64,000 nt of DNA from positions 248,001-312,000 of the forward strand of contig NZ_CANSMR010000002.1 in the NCBI RefSeq assembly GCF_947648125.1. The letters are read 5' to 3'. The DNA comes from an uncultured Bradyrhizobium sp. (GTDB lineage: Bacteria; Pseudomonadota; Alphaproteobacteria; Rhizobiales; Xanthobacteraceae). Positions 7,399-15,530 of the stretch are shown in pieces. Position 1 is the first letter of the stretch. Each line of letters opens with the position of its first letter. The position numbers and the translations under genes are program-made. The notes under the pieces were generated by a model. It was not told where the DNA came from and did not search any database. It saw only the letters and a program-made list of their open reading frames with translations.

Positions 7399-8709
7399 GT
7401 GACCACCGAATTCCACGCGTTCGGCGACGTCGTCGAGCCTGCACTACGATGGCGCGACCGCATCCGTGCCTGGTCCGGCTCAATCGCCTATGTCCGTACG
7501 ACCGACATCCTGATCGTGCTGGCTGCCGCTGCGCTGCCGTGGTCGACGACCGCGCTCGCCGTCTTCATGCTGCTGTGGCTCGTCGCCGTGATCCCGACCA
7601 TCGACTGGGAGCAGTTCATTCTCGACCTCGCGCAGCCGGCCTTTGCATTGCCGATCGCGCTGGTCGCGCTCGCAGTGCTCGGCGTGGCATGGTCGGAGGC
7701 CGGCTGGACCGAGCGGTTGCAAGGCATCAAGCCGCTCAGCAAGCTGCTGCTGCTGCCGTTCCTGCTCGGCTACTTCCAGCGCTCGCAGCGCGGGCTCTGG
7801 GTGTTCTCAGCTTTCCTGGTGTCGTGCATGCTGCTGATGATCCTGTCCTGGATCGTGCTGGCGCTGCCGCAGCTCAAGCTCGCGCACACCGCCTCGGACG
7901 GCGTGCCGGTCAAGAACTACCTCGACCAGAGCCAGGAATTCACGCTGTGCGCCTTCGCGCTGATGCTGCCGGCGTTGACGGCGCTCCGGGCCCGGCAATG
8001 GCGCATCGCAGCCGGCGCCATCGCGCTGATCCTGCTGTTCGCCGTCAACATGTTCTACGTCGTCTCGGCGCGGACCGCGCTGGTCACCATGCCGGTCCTG
8101 CTGGTCCTGTTCGCCTCGCTGCATTTGTCCCGCCGCGCCACGCGGCTGCTGTTCGCCGCTGTCGCGCTGGCGAGCCTGCTGGTGTGGACGACGTCCCCCT
8201 ATCTGCGTCAGCGCATCGCCGACGTCGGCGTCGAGTATCGCGCACACGATACCTCCGGGATCGCCTCCACCGCGCAGCGCCTGACCTATTGGCGGAAGTC
8301 GGCGAAATTCATCACCGAGGCGCCGCTATTCGGTCACGGCACCGGCGCGATCAAGTACATGTTCACGCTGGATGCGACAGGACAAACCGGCCTCGACGCA
8401 GAGGTGATCAACAACCCGCACAACCAGACCTTCAATGTCGCCATCCAGTGGGGGCTCATTGGCGTCCTGCTGCTGTATGCGATGTGGACCAGCCACGTCC
8501 GGCTGTTCGCCGGCCGCGATCTCGTGACCTGGATCGGGCTCGCGATTGTCGTGCAGAACATCACGAGCTCGCTGCTCAACTCGCATCTGTCCGACTTTCA
8601 TGAGGGCTGGATGTATGTGATCGGCGTCGGCGTCGCCGGCGGCATGGCGCTGCGCGCCCGGCGGCCGGAGAAGATCCTGGCGGACGCCTGCGGTGCGCCC
8701 CCGCGATAA
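7399..8709 (+). CDS. O-antigen ligase / Wzy-like membrane protein
   Basis: A GTG start seven bases after the previous stop gives 436 residues. Ten to twelve hydrophobic segments are visible between about 30 and 425. A large periplasmic loop at about 255-345 includes the RLTYWRKSAKF and FGHGTGAI patterns and an NNPHNQTFNVAIQWG segment. The H-N-x-x-F/Y-like pattern around NPHNQ is a hallmark of the Wzy_C / O-antigen ligase superfamily. It would polymerise a glycan or ligate it to lipid A core or another lipid at the periplasmic face. It is the last gene of the glycan operon; hairpin repeats follow at 8733-8847. Ligase versus polymerase cannot be settled here. Confidence 0.82.
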   Translation: MTTEFHAFGDVVEPALRWRDRIRAWSGSIAYVRTTDILIVLAAAALPWSTTALAVFMLLWLVAVIPTIDWEQFILDLAQPAFALPIALVALAVLGVAWSEAGWTERLQGIKPLSKLLLLPFLLGYFQRSQRGLWVFSAFLVSCMLLMILSWIVLALPQLKLAHTASDGVPVKNYLDQSQEFTLCAFALMLPALTALRARQWRIAAGAIALILLFAVNMFYVVSARTALVTMPVLLVLFASLHLSRRATRLLFAAVALASLLVWTTSPYLRQRIADVGVEYRAHDTSGIASTAQRLTYWRKSAKFITEAPLFGHGTGAIKYMFTLDATGQTGLDAEVINNPHNQTFNVAIQWGLIGVLLLYAMWTSHVRLFAGRDLVTWIGLAIVVQNITSSLLNSHLSDFHEGWMYVIGVGVAGGMALRARRPEKILADACGAPPR

Positions 8710-8732
8710 TACCGCGCAACATACTCGGCGTC

Positions 8733-8847
8733 GTCCCTGCGAAAGCAGGGACCCATAACCACCAGCATTCATTGTTGAGCGACTCTGGAACCACGAGTCC
8801 CTCAACAACAACCGCCTCGGCGTCGTCCCTGCTTTCGCAGGGACGAC
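8733..8847. repeat. Composite palindromic repeat between convergent genes
   Basis: Hairpin one is GTCCCTGC-GAAA-GCAGGGAC (8733-8752). Hairpin two is GTCCCTGC-TTTC-GCAGGGAC with extended arms (8822-8847). Between them TTGTTGAG...CTCAACAACAA forms a third stem (about 8772-8812). The element fills the gap between the convergent O-antigen-ligase-like gene and the solute-binding protein gene, and could act as a bidirectional transcription end. Confidence 0.75.
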
Positions 8848-8892
8848 AGTGGTGTTTGCCGAGCTAGCGCGGGCTTTGTAGCGGCCAACCGC

Positions 8893-10128
8893 TTACCGCG
8901 TCGCGTCGTGCCCGACCTCGCCCGTGATCACATCGCCAAACAGCTCCCAGGCCTCGCCGTTAAATCGCATCAATTGCATCTGCTCGATCGGGTAGTAGTC
9001 GTCGGGCGAGGTGTTGACCATGATGCCCGGCAGCATCAAGTCGGAGTGGAAGTTCTTCAGGCTGGCCGCCTGCTTCATGACGTTCTCGCGCGTGAGATTG
9101 TCGCCGCATTGCTTCAGCACCTGCACCATGGCCTCCGACTGCACATAGCCATAGACGTTGTTGAAATTAGCCTTGTCCCCCTCGGGATAGTATTTGTCCA
9201 TAAAGCCGCGCCACTTCACGACCGCGGGGTCCTTGTCCCAGGTTGGGTCGGTCGGATCCTTCAGGTACTGGGTCGAGATGATCCCCTTGGCATATTCGAG
9301 CCCCGCCGGCTTGAGCACCGAGGCGACCGTGGTCGCGGTGTTGGCGAGGAAGAACTTTGGCTTCCAGCCGAGCTCGCCGACTTTGCGGATCGCCTGCGCC
9401 GATCCCTTCGGCGCCGCCCAGGAGAAGAAGATGTCGGCGCCGGAATCGTGCAGCGCGACGATCTGCGAATCGATTGAGGGATCGGAGACCTCGTAGGACT
9501 TGTCGGCGATGATCATGTTCGCCTTGTCGCCGAGCCCGTCCTTCAGGCCCTTGAACTGATCCTTGCCGGCGTCGTCATTCTGCCAGAACACCGCGATCTT
9601 GCTATCGGGGAATTTGTCGCGAATGTATTTCGCATAGATCCGCCCCTCGCTCTGGTAGTTGGGCTGAAAGCCCATCGTCCAGGGGAAGTTCTTGGGGTCG
9701 CCGAATTTCGTGCCGCCGGAGGCGACGAACAATTGCGGCACCTTCTTGGCATTCATGTATTTCATGATTGCCGAATTCGACGGCGTGCCGAGTGCCTGGA
9801 AGATCAGCAGCACTTCGTCGCTCTCGACCAGCTTGCGCGCCTGCTCGATCGCCTTCGGCGGCGAATAGGCATCGTCGTAGCTGATGAAGTTGATCTTGCG
9901 GCCGTTGATGCCGCCCTGCTCGTTGATCATCCTGAAGAACGCGGCCTCGGTCTTGCCGATCACGCCGTAGGACGACGCCGGGCCGCTATACGGCATGATG
10001 TTGCCGATCTTGATTTCGCCATCACTTGCGCCGGGATCGTATTTCTTCTGTGCGGTGGCGGAGGTCGCGATCAATGCGGCACTTGCGAAGGCCACGATCG
10101 CGCCAATATATCCAGAACGAGCCGGCAT
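8893..10128 (-). CDS. Branched-chain amino acid-type ABC transporter substrate-binding protein
   Basis: The 411-residue protein starts at the ATG at 10128, preceded by GGGAG seven bases upstream; a longer upstream frame lacks a ribosome-binding site and a sensible N-terminus. A Sec signal peptide ends at ATAQ (about residue 26). The mature protein has the type I periplasmic-binding fold of Liv/Urt proteins: IKIGNIMPYSGPASSYG near the N-terminus, NEQGGINGRKINFISYDDAYSP and an SGGTKFGDP segment. It should bind an amino acid, amide or aromatic acid in the periplasm. No permease or ATPase genes are adjacent, so it is an orphan component. Ligand unknown. Confidence 0.88.
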   Translation of the reverse strand: MPARSGYIGAIVAFASAALIATSATAQKKYDPGASDGEIKIGNIMPYSGPASSYGVIGKTEAAFFRMINEQGGINGRKINFISYDDAYSPPKAIEQARKLVESDEVLLIFQALGTPSNSAIMKYMNAKKVPQLFVASGGTKFGDPKNFPWTMGFQPNYQSEGRIYAKYIRDKFPDSKIAVFWQNDDAGKDQFKGLKDGLGDKANMIIADKSYEVSDPSIDSQIVALHDSGADIFFSWAAPKGSAQAIRKVGELGWKPKFFLANTATTVASVLKPAGLEYAKGIISTQYLKDPTDPTWDKDPAVVKWRGFMDKYYPEGDKANFNNVYGYVQSEAMVQVLKQCGDNLTRENVMKQAASLKNFHSDLMLPGIMVNTSPDDYYPIEQMQLMRFNGEAWELFGDVITGEVGHDATR

Positions 10129-10286
10129 CGTTTTCTCCCGATTATCGTCGTGGTTTTGACGACAAGTCTCGCAAGAGACGCATGTGCTGGCAAGCGCTGG
10201 GTTTTTCCGTTGGGCGAAACGGCATTGTTGCCTGGCGCTATTTATGATTGAAGTCGATCTGGGGATCACGAGTCGAGGCGTTCTGA

Positions 10287-12440
10287 TTGCGTAAACCGGA
10301 CATTCGTACCGGTCCGCGGCATCCGCGTATTGCGGCCGCGGGCTATGAGATCACGCGCCGCCTCAGCGAACGTGCGCTGGCGAAGCGTGGCCTGCACAAG
10401 GCCAACGGCGAGTTCGCGCAGCGCACGATCGCTTCGATCCGCGAGAGGCTGCAGCGCGGCGAGACCGTCTACATCGCCGGCCTCGCTTGTCCCGGCACCC
10501 ACAACACCGGCGTCGCGCTGGTCGAGGTCACCCAGAAGGACGGACCGCGCCTGATCGTCAACAACGAGGAAGAGCGCTTTTCCGGAAACAAACACACCAA
10601 TGAGTTTCCGCAACACGCGCTCGACGACATGCGCAAGGTGTTGCAACGGATGGGCCGCGACATCGGCGACATCGCGGCCTTCGTCACCACATGGGACTAT
10701 CCGGCGCTGCTGGCGATGCTGATCCGCACCTCGCTCGAGGAAGCGCCGGCCAGCATCAAATTGCTGCGCGCGCCGATCGCCCCGGCGATCAACCTGCGCC
10801 AGATGGACCAGGTGCGGCGTATCGCGCGCAGGCTCGGCAGGATGTACGGGCTCGGCGAACAGCTGCCGCTGATCTGCATGCCGCATCACGACAATCACGC
10901 CTGGTACTCGTTCACCGCATCGCCGTTCGCCGACGTGCGCGAGCGTGTCGCGATTGCGGTGCTCGACGGCACCGGCGACGTCGGCTCGATTTCGCTCTAT
11001 GTCGCCGAGAACGGCGAGATGAAGCAGCTCTATTGCAACGAGAGCCTGTTCGATTCGCTCGGCGCCTTCTACACCGTGATCTCGTCGAGCCAGGGCGGCT
11101 GGACCTGGCTCTCCAGCGAGGGCCGCTACATGGGCGCCGCCGCCTGGGGCGACATGAACCGCGCCACCAATCCCTATTATCAGCGCCTGAAGGCGGTGCT
11201 GCAGCTCGGGCCCAATGGCAGCGTGCAGCTCAATCGCGCGATGGCCAATTGGTACGCCGACCCCGCCGACACCCCCTATCATCAGCCGTTGATCGATATT
11301 CTCGGCCCGCCGCTACGGCCCGACCAGCTCTGGAATCCCGACGCCGTGCTGCGCGTCGAGGACATCAATCACCGCCCCGACACCAAGGACCGCGTCGACA
11401 AGGCTGCCGCCACGCAATTGGTGTTCGAGGACGCGATGATCCATGTCATCGATCATCTCCTGCGCATCACCGGCACCGACCGTTTGGTGCTGACCGGCGG
11501 CGTGGCGCTGAACGCGCTCGGCAACATGCGGCTGCTCGAGCACTTTGACGAGGCGTGGTTCGAACGCGTGCAGCAGCGCAAGACGCGGCTGCATATGTGG
11601 GTGCCGCCGGTGCCCGGCGATCCCGGCGTGCCGATCGGCGCGGCCTGGCTGTTCGCGCATTTGGCGGGCGCTGCGCGCGGTGCGCCGCTGTCGCACGCAT
11701 TCTATTGCGGCCTGCCGCCCTCGAACGCCGACATCACCGCGGCGCTGCAAGCTGACGACATCGCCTCGACCGAGATCGGCAATGTCGCGACATCGGAAGG
11801 GCGCGATGCGGTTGCCGATCTGATGGCCAGCATGGTGGCGCAAGGCGGCGTCATCGCGATCTATCAGGGCGCGGCCGAAACCGGTCCGCGTGCGCTCGGT
11901 CATCGCTCGATCCTCGCCAACCCCTGCGACCCCGAAGTGCGCGAGCGGCTCAACGAGCGCGTCAAGTATCGCGAGGCGATCCGGCCGCTGGCGCCGATGG
12001 CGACGCTGCAAGCCGCGCGCGACTATTTCGAGCTGGAGGACGGCGCGTCCGACGCCGACTACAATGCCTACAACTACATGGTGCTCACGGCACATTCGAA
12101 ACCGGAGGCGCGGGCCAAGATTCCCGCCGTGGTGCATGCCGACGGCACCGGCCGCATCCAGATCGTGCGCGAGGCCGACGATCCCCTCACCTACGCCTAT
12201 CTGAAGGCGCTCGGCCGCCATATCGGCGTCGAGATGTCGGTCAACACATCGTTCAACGTCGCGGGCCCGATCGCGCAGACGCCGGCGCAGGCGATGGACA
12301 CGCTGCGTCGCTCCAAAGGCCTCGATGCCGTGGTGCTGGTCGCCGACGACGGCACCGCCTATGCCGCCTGGCACGGCGGCGGGCGCGACAGCGGCCGCTT
12401 CAGCGGATGGTATGCAGCGTGGAAGCAGGCGCGCGGCTGA
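10287..12440 (+). CDS. Carbamoyltransferase, NodU/CmcH family
   Basis: The 717-residue protein has both carbamoyltransferase domains. The N-terminal kinase-like fold (about 60-440) contains the metal-binding PHHDNHAW motif and VLDGTGDVGS, and LTGGVALNALGN follows. The C-terminal YrdC-like domain (about 490-700) contains ETGPRALGHRSILANP and NTSFNVAGPI. Such enzymes transfer carbamoyl from carbamoyl phosphate via carbamoyl-AMP to sugars, as NodU does on Nod factors. No nod genes are near, and the target may be a surface glycan. An in-frame TGA immediately precedes the TTG at 10287, making this the earliest possible start. The true start may lie further in, because the first 50 residues are not conserved-looking. 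The 3' end overlaps the convergent exporter gene by 41 bases. Confidence 0.85.
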   Translation: MRKPDIRTGPRHPRIAAAGYEITRRLSERALAKRGLHKANGEFAQRTIASIRERLQRGETVYIAGLACPGTHNTGVALVEVTQKDGPRLIVNNEEERFSGNKHTNEFPQHALDDMRKVLQRMGRDIGDIAAFVTTWDYPALLAMLIRTSLEEAPASIKLLRAPIAPAINLRQMDQVRRIARRLGRMYGLGEQLPLICMPHHDNHAWYSFTASPFADVRERVAIAVLDGTGDVGSISLYVAENGEMKQLYCNESLFDSLGAFYTVISSSQGGWTWLSSEGRYMGAAAWGDMNRATNPYYQRLKAVLQLGPNGSVQLNRAMANWYADPADTPYHQPLIDILGPPLRPDQLWNPDAVLRVEDINHRPDTKDRVDKAAATQLVFEDAMIHVIDHLLRITGTDRLVLTGGVALNALGNMRLLEHFDEAWFERVQQRKTRLHMWVPPVPGDPGVPIGAAWLFAHLAGAARGAPLSHAFYCGLPPSNADITAALQADDIASTEIGNVATSEGRDAVADLMASMVAQGGVIAIYQGAAETGPRALGHRSILANPCDPEVRERLNERVKYREAIRPLAPMATLQAARDYFELEDGASDADYNAYNYMVLTAHSKPEARAKIPAVVHADGTGRIQIVREADDPLTYAYLKALGRHIGVEMSVNTSFNVAGPIAQTPAQAMDTLRRSKGLDAVVLVADDGTAYAAWHGGGRDSGRFSGWYAAWKQARG

Positions 12441-13344
12441 ACCAGGTCAAGACGCGCCCGTCGATCAGGAGCAGCGCGCTCGCGATCACGAGCGCACCGA
12501 TCATCTCGCGCGGCGCGACCGGCTCGCCGAGCACGAGATATCCGAGCAGCATCGCGGTCACCGGAAGCAGCAGCGTCACCAGCATCACATTGGTCGCGCC
12601 GGAGCGCTGCAGGATCTGAAAGAACACGATGTAGGCCAGCGCCGTCGACAGCGCCGCGAGCCCGAGCACGGCGAGCCATGTGGTCCGATGCGGCATCGGC
12701 AGCAGCCGGGGTCGTTCGGCCACTCCGGCGACGACCGCCATCATGACACTGGAGGCCATCATCTGGAACGTCGCCGTGCCTAAGGGCGGCACGCGCTGCG
12801 GCAGCCGCCGCCCGACCAGCGCCGCGATGCCGTAGCTGAAGGCGCCGGTGAGGCACAGCAGGATGCCGATGCCCTGCCGGCTCTCGAAGCCGAGCGCATC
12901 ACCGTGCAGGATCGCGACCCCGATCAGCCCGACCACCACGCCCGCCACGCGGCGCGCCTGCAGCCGTTCCTCGCCGGCCGCAGCCATCACGACCACCGCA
13001 AACAGCGGCGTCGTCGCATTGAGGATCGAGGCCAGCCCGCTCGGAATATAGGTCTGCCCGAACACGATCAGCGAGAACGGCAGCGCGTTGTTGAACAGCC
13101 CCATCGCGGCGAACGGGGCCCAGCCGGCCAGGCCACGCGGGAACTCGATCTTCCGGGCCCGCAGCAACGGCAGCAGGATGAGCGCGCCGAGCAGGACGCG
13201 CAGCAGCACCAAGGTCAGCGGCGGCAATTCGCGCAGGATGACGCCGTTGAAGAAGAACGAGCCGCCCCACAGCACCGACAGAAAGAGAAGCAGCCCCCAG
13301 TCGCGGCGATCGATCCTGTTATCGGCGGAAGGCATGGCGGGCAC
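12400..13344 (-). CDS. DMT-superfamily transporter, EamA type
   Basis: The 314-residue integral membrane protein has ten hydrophobic segments arranged as two EamA repeats. The first repeat starts WGLLLFLSVLWGGSFFFNGV, with the conserved WG-x-S-F motif. The second starts around residue 165, and LLPVTAMLLGYLVLGE marks its conserved end. Members export amino acids, metabolites or drugs across the inner membrane; the substrate cannot be predicted. An alternative start at 13335 would drop three residues. Its last 14 codons run antisense through the end of the carbamoyltransferase gene. Confidence 0.85.
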   Translation of the reverse strand: MPAMPSADNRIDRRDWGLLLFLSVLWGGSFFFNGVILRELPPLTLVLLRVLLGALILLPLLRARKIEFPRGLAGWAPFAAMGLFNNALPFSLIVFGQTYIPSGLASILNATTPLFAVVVMAAAGEERLQARRVAGVVVGLIGVAILHGDALGFESRQGIGILLCLTGAFSYGIAALVGRRLPQRVPPLGTATFQMMASSVMMAVVAGVAERPRLLPMPHRTTWLAVLGLAALSTALAYIVFFQILQRSGATNVMLVTLLLPVTAMLLGYLVLGEPVAPREMIGALVIASALLLIDGRVLTWFSRAPASTLHTIR

Positions 13345-13419
13345 TCATCTGCGCAGGCGCAGATGCCTAGCCGGGCGCGGCGACGATGGCCACCCGATTT
13401 CCGTGAATGGCGGCTCTGC

Positions 13420-14289
13420 TTATTTCGGCCGCGACACGATCTCGATCATCTGGCCTTCGTCGGCGTCTGGCGCGTGGGCCTTGGCCTTGTCGTAGGCGGT
13501 GAGCGCGGCGCGGCTGACGGGCACGCCGGGCAGCAGCGTCTCGGCGAGCCGCACGGCGTAGTCGGCATCCTTGTGGCGCAGCGCGGCCGTGAAGGACGCG
13601 CCGGAGAAGTTGCGGTCGATCATCCGCTTGCTGTGGCGGATCACCTGCGGGCTCGCGATCGCGCCGGTCGCCAGCGCCTCGGCCACCAATTGCATGTCAA
13701 GGCCGGCCTGCTCGGCGATCGCGACGCCCTCGGCGAGGCTTGCGATCTGCGCCGCGCCGATCAGATTGTTGATCAGCTTGAACACGGTGCCGGTACCGAC
13801 CGCACCGAAATGCCGGATCGTGCTGCCGATCGGGGCGAGGAACGGCCGTGCCTTCTCGAGATCAGCGGCATCGGCGCCCACCAGCAGCGTCAGCTTTCCC
13901 GCGGCCGCCGCTTCGGGGAGCCCGGTAACCGGGCAATCGATGTAGATCAGGCCGCGGCTGTGCAGCTCGCGCGCCATGTCGAGCGTGTGCTGGTACGAGA
14001 CCGTCGAGCATTCGATCGCGAGCGTGCCGGCCTTCATGGTGGCGGCGGCGCCGTCCCGGGTCAACCAGACCGCGCGCGATGCCTCGTCGTCGGCGACCAT
14101 GGTCACGACGGCATCGGCATCGATCGCGGCATCCTCCGGCGAGGTCGCCCATTGCGCGCCACGCGCGATCAAATCCTCGGCCTTGGCCTTGCTCCGGTTC
14201 CACACCGTGACGGTGAAGCCGGCATCGAGGTAACGGCCGGCCATCCCGTGGCCCATGCGTCCCAATCCGATGAAAGCGACGCGCGGCAT
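13420..14289 (-). CDS. NAD(P)-dependent beta-hydroxyacid dehydrogenase (3-hydroxyisobutyrate dehydrogenase-like)
   Basis: The 289-residue enzyme begins with the Rossmann motif VAFIGLGRMGHGMAGR. It has the substrate-binding segment DCPVTGLPEAAAAGKLT (family form D-x-P-V-S-G-G), and the catalytic Lys with its Asn pair in FKLINNL at about 170. Family members oxidise 3-hydroxyisobutyrate, tartronate semialdehyde or reduce glyoxylate and succinic semialdehyde. The Thr-Gly-Leu instead of Ser-Gly-Gly in the substrate loop means the exact substrate is uncertain. It ends 75 bases before the start of the exporter gene and starts three bases before the prfB stop on the same strand, so it may be read through from prfB. 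Confidence 0.85.
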   Translation of the reverse strand: MPRVAFIGLGRMGHGMAGRYLDAGFTVTVWNRSKAKAEDLIARGAQWATSPEDAAIDADAVVTMVADDEASRAVWLTRDGAAATMKAGTLAIECSTVSYQHTLDMARELHSRGLIYIDCPVTGLPEAAAAGKLTLLVGADAADLEKARPFLAPIGSTIRHFGAVGTGTVFKLINNLIGAAQIASLAEGVAIAEQAGLDMQLVAEALATGAIASPQVIRHSKRMIDRNFSGASFTAALRHKDADYAVRLAETLLPGVPVSRAALTAYDKAKAHAPDADEGQMIEIVSRPK

Positions 14290-14292
14290 GGG

Positions 14293-15424
14293 CTAATCCA
14301 CATCCTCGACGGAGCCGGGCCCGGTGCCGAAAGCACGCTGCGCCAGCGTCGCCGCCATGAATTCATCGAGATCGCCGTCGAGCACACCCGAGGTGTCGGA
14401 GGTCTGCACGCCGGTGCGCAAATCCTTCACCATCTGGTAGGGCTGCAGCACATAGGAGCGGATCTGGTGACCCCAGCCGATGTCGGTCTTGGCGGCCTGA
14501 TCGGCTGCCGCCTGCTCCTCGCGCTTCTTCAGCTCGATCTCGTAAAGCCGCGCGCGCAGCATGTCCCAGGCTTGCGCCCGGTTCTTGTGCTGGGAGCGGC
14601 CGGCCTGACAGACCACCGCGATGCCGGTCGGAATATGCGTCAGGCGCACCGCCGACTCGGTCTTGTTGACGTGCTGACCGCCGGCGCCGCCCGACCGCAT
14701 GGTGTCGGTGCGGACATCGGACTCCTTGATCTCGATCTTGATCGAGTCGTCGATCACGGGGAAAATCTGCACCGACGAAAACGAAGTGTGCCGCCGCGCG
14801 TTGGAATCGAACGGCGAGATGCGCACCAGCCGATGCACGCCGGCCTCGGTCTTCAGCCAGCCATAGGCGTTGTGGCCAGAGATCTGGATGGTGGCGGACT
14901 TGATGCCGGCCTCTTCACCCTGCGACTCTTCGAGGAACTCGATCTTGAAGCCGTGCTTCTCCGCCCAGCGCGTGTACATGCGCAGCAGCATCTGCGCCCA
15001 GTCCTGGCTCTCGGTGCCGCCGGCACCGGCATGGACCTCGAGATAGGAATCGAACTTGTCGGCCTCGCCCGAGAGCAGCGCTTCCAGCTCGCGCCGGGCG
15101 ACCTCCTTCTTGAGGTCCTTCAGCGCCTTCTCGGCCTCGGCGACCACGGCCGCGTCGTTCTCGGCCTCGCCGAGCTCGATCATGCCGATATTGTCCTCGA
15201 GCTCGCGCTCGACCTTGCCGATGCCCGAGAGCGAGTCCTCCAATGAGGTCCGCTCCTGCATCAGCCGCTGGGCCTTCTGGGGATCGTTCCAGAGATTGGG
15301 ATCTTCAGCGAGCTTGTTCAGCTCAGCGAGGCGTGCCGTCGATTGTTCGACGTCAAAGATGCCTCCTCAGCAGCCCGACTGACTGCTTGATCTCTTCAAC
15401 AAGGCGTTCGATTTCCGCGCGCAT
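14293..15424 (-). CDS. prfB: Peptide chain release factor 2, programmed +1 frameshift
   Basis: RF2 releases nascent peptides at UGA and UAA. Translation starts at the ATG at 15424 and reads 23 codons ([23 protein letters not shown]) to an in-frame TGA at 15355-15353. A +1 slip on CTT continues in the frame beginning GAC at 15354 (then [17 protein letters not shown]) for 353 more residues, 376 in all. The GGQ hydrolysis motif falls at about 248-250 and the SPF stop-codon anticodon at about 203-205, matching E. coli numbering closely. Counting only the uninterrupted ATG frame would give a truncated 322-residue protein. The downstream dehydrogenase begins three bases after the stop. Confidence 0.95.
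15352..15367 (-). promoter_or_regulatory. prfB recoding site AGGAGG-CAT-CTT-TGA-C
   Basis: Read on the minus strand, an internal Shine-Dalgarno AGGAGG (15367-15362) is three bases from the slippery CTT (15358-15356), followed by TGA (15355-15353) and C. This is the spacing of the classical E. coli site (AGGGGG TAT CTT TGA C). Low RF2 lets the ribosome shift into the RF2 frame, giving autoregulation. Confidence 0.95.
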
Positions 15425-15530
15425 GGTCTTTCAGGTGTTGGTGAAAAAGCGTGCCGGGGATGTAGCGACCGGCGCGGCAAAGCGCAATCGGCTTGGCCGC
15501 GCTATCCCGGCGATTTGGACGTGCAGATGG

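Noticed and set aside
5949-7463. Long frame antisense to the second glycosyltransferase
   Set aside because: The sense strand has a clean GT4 enzyme overlapping its operon neighbours.
12904-15246. Long plus-strand frame opposite the exporter, dehydrogenase and prfB genes
   Set aside because: It crosses three unrelated genes, begins without a ribosome-binding site and has no recognisable domain.
14293-15261. prfB starting at the ATG at 15261
   Set aside because: This would remove the first RF2 domain; the upstream ATG plus frameshift site explains a full-length protein.
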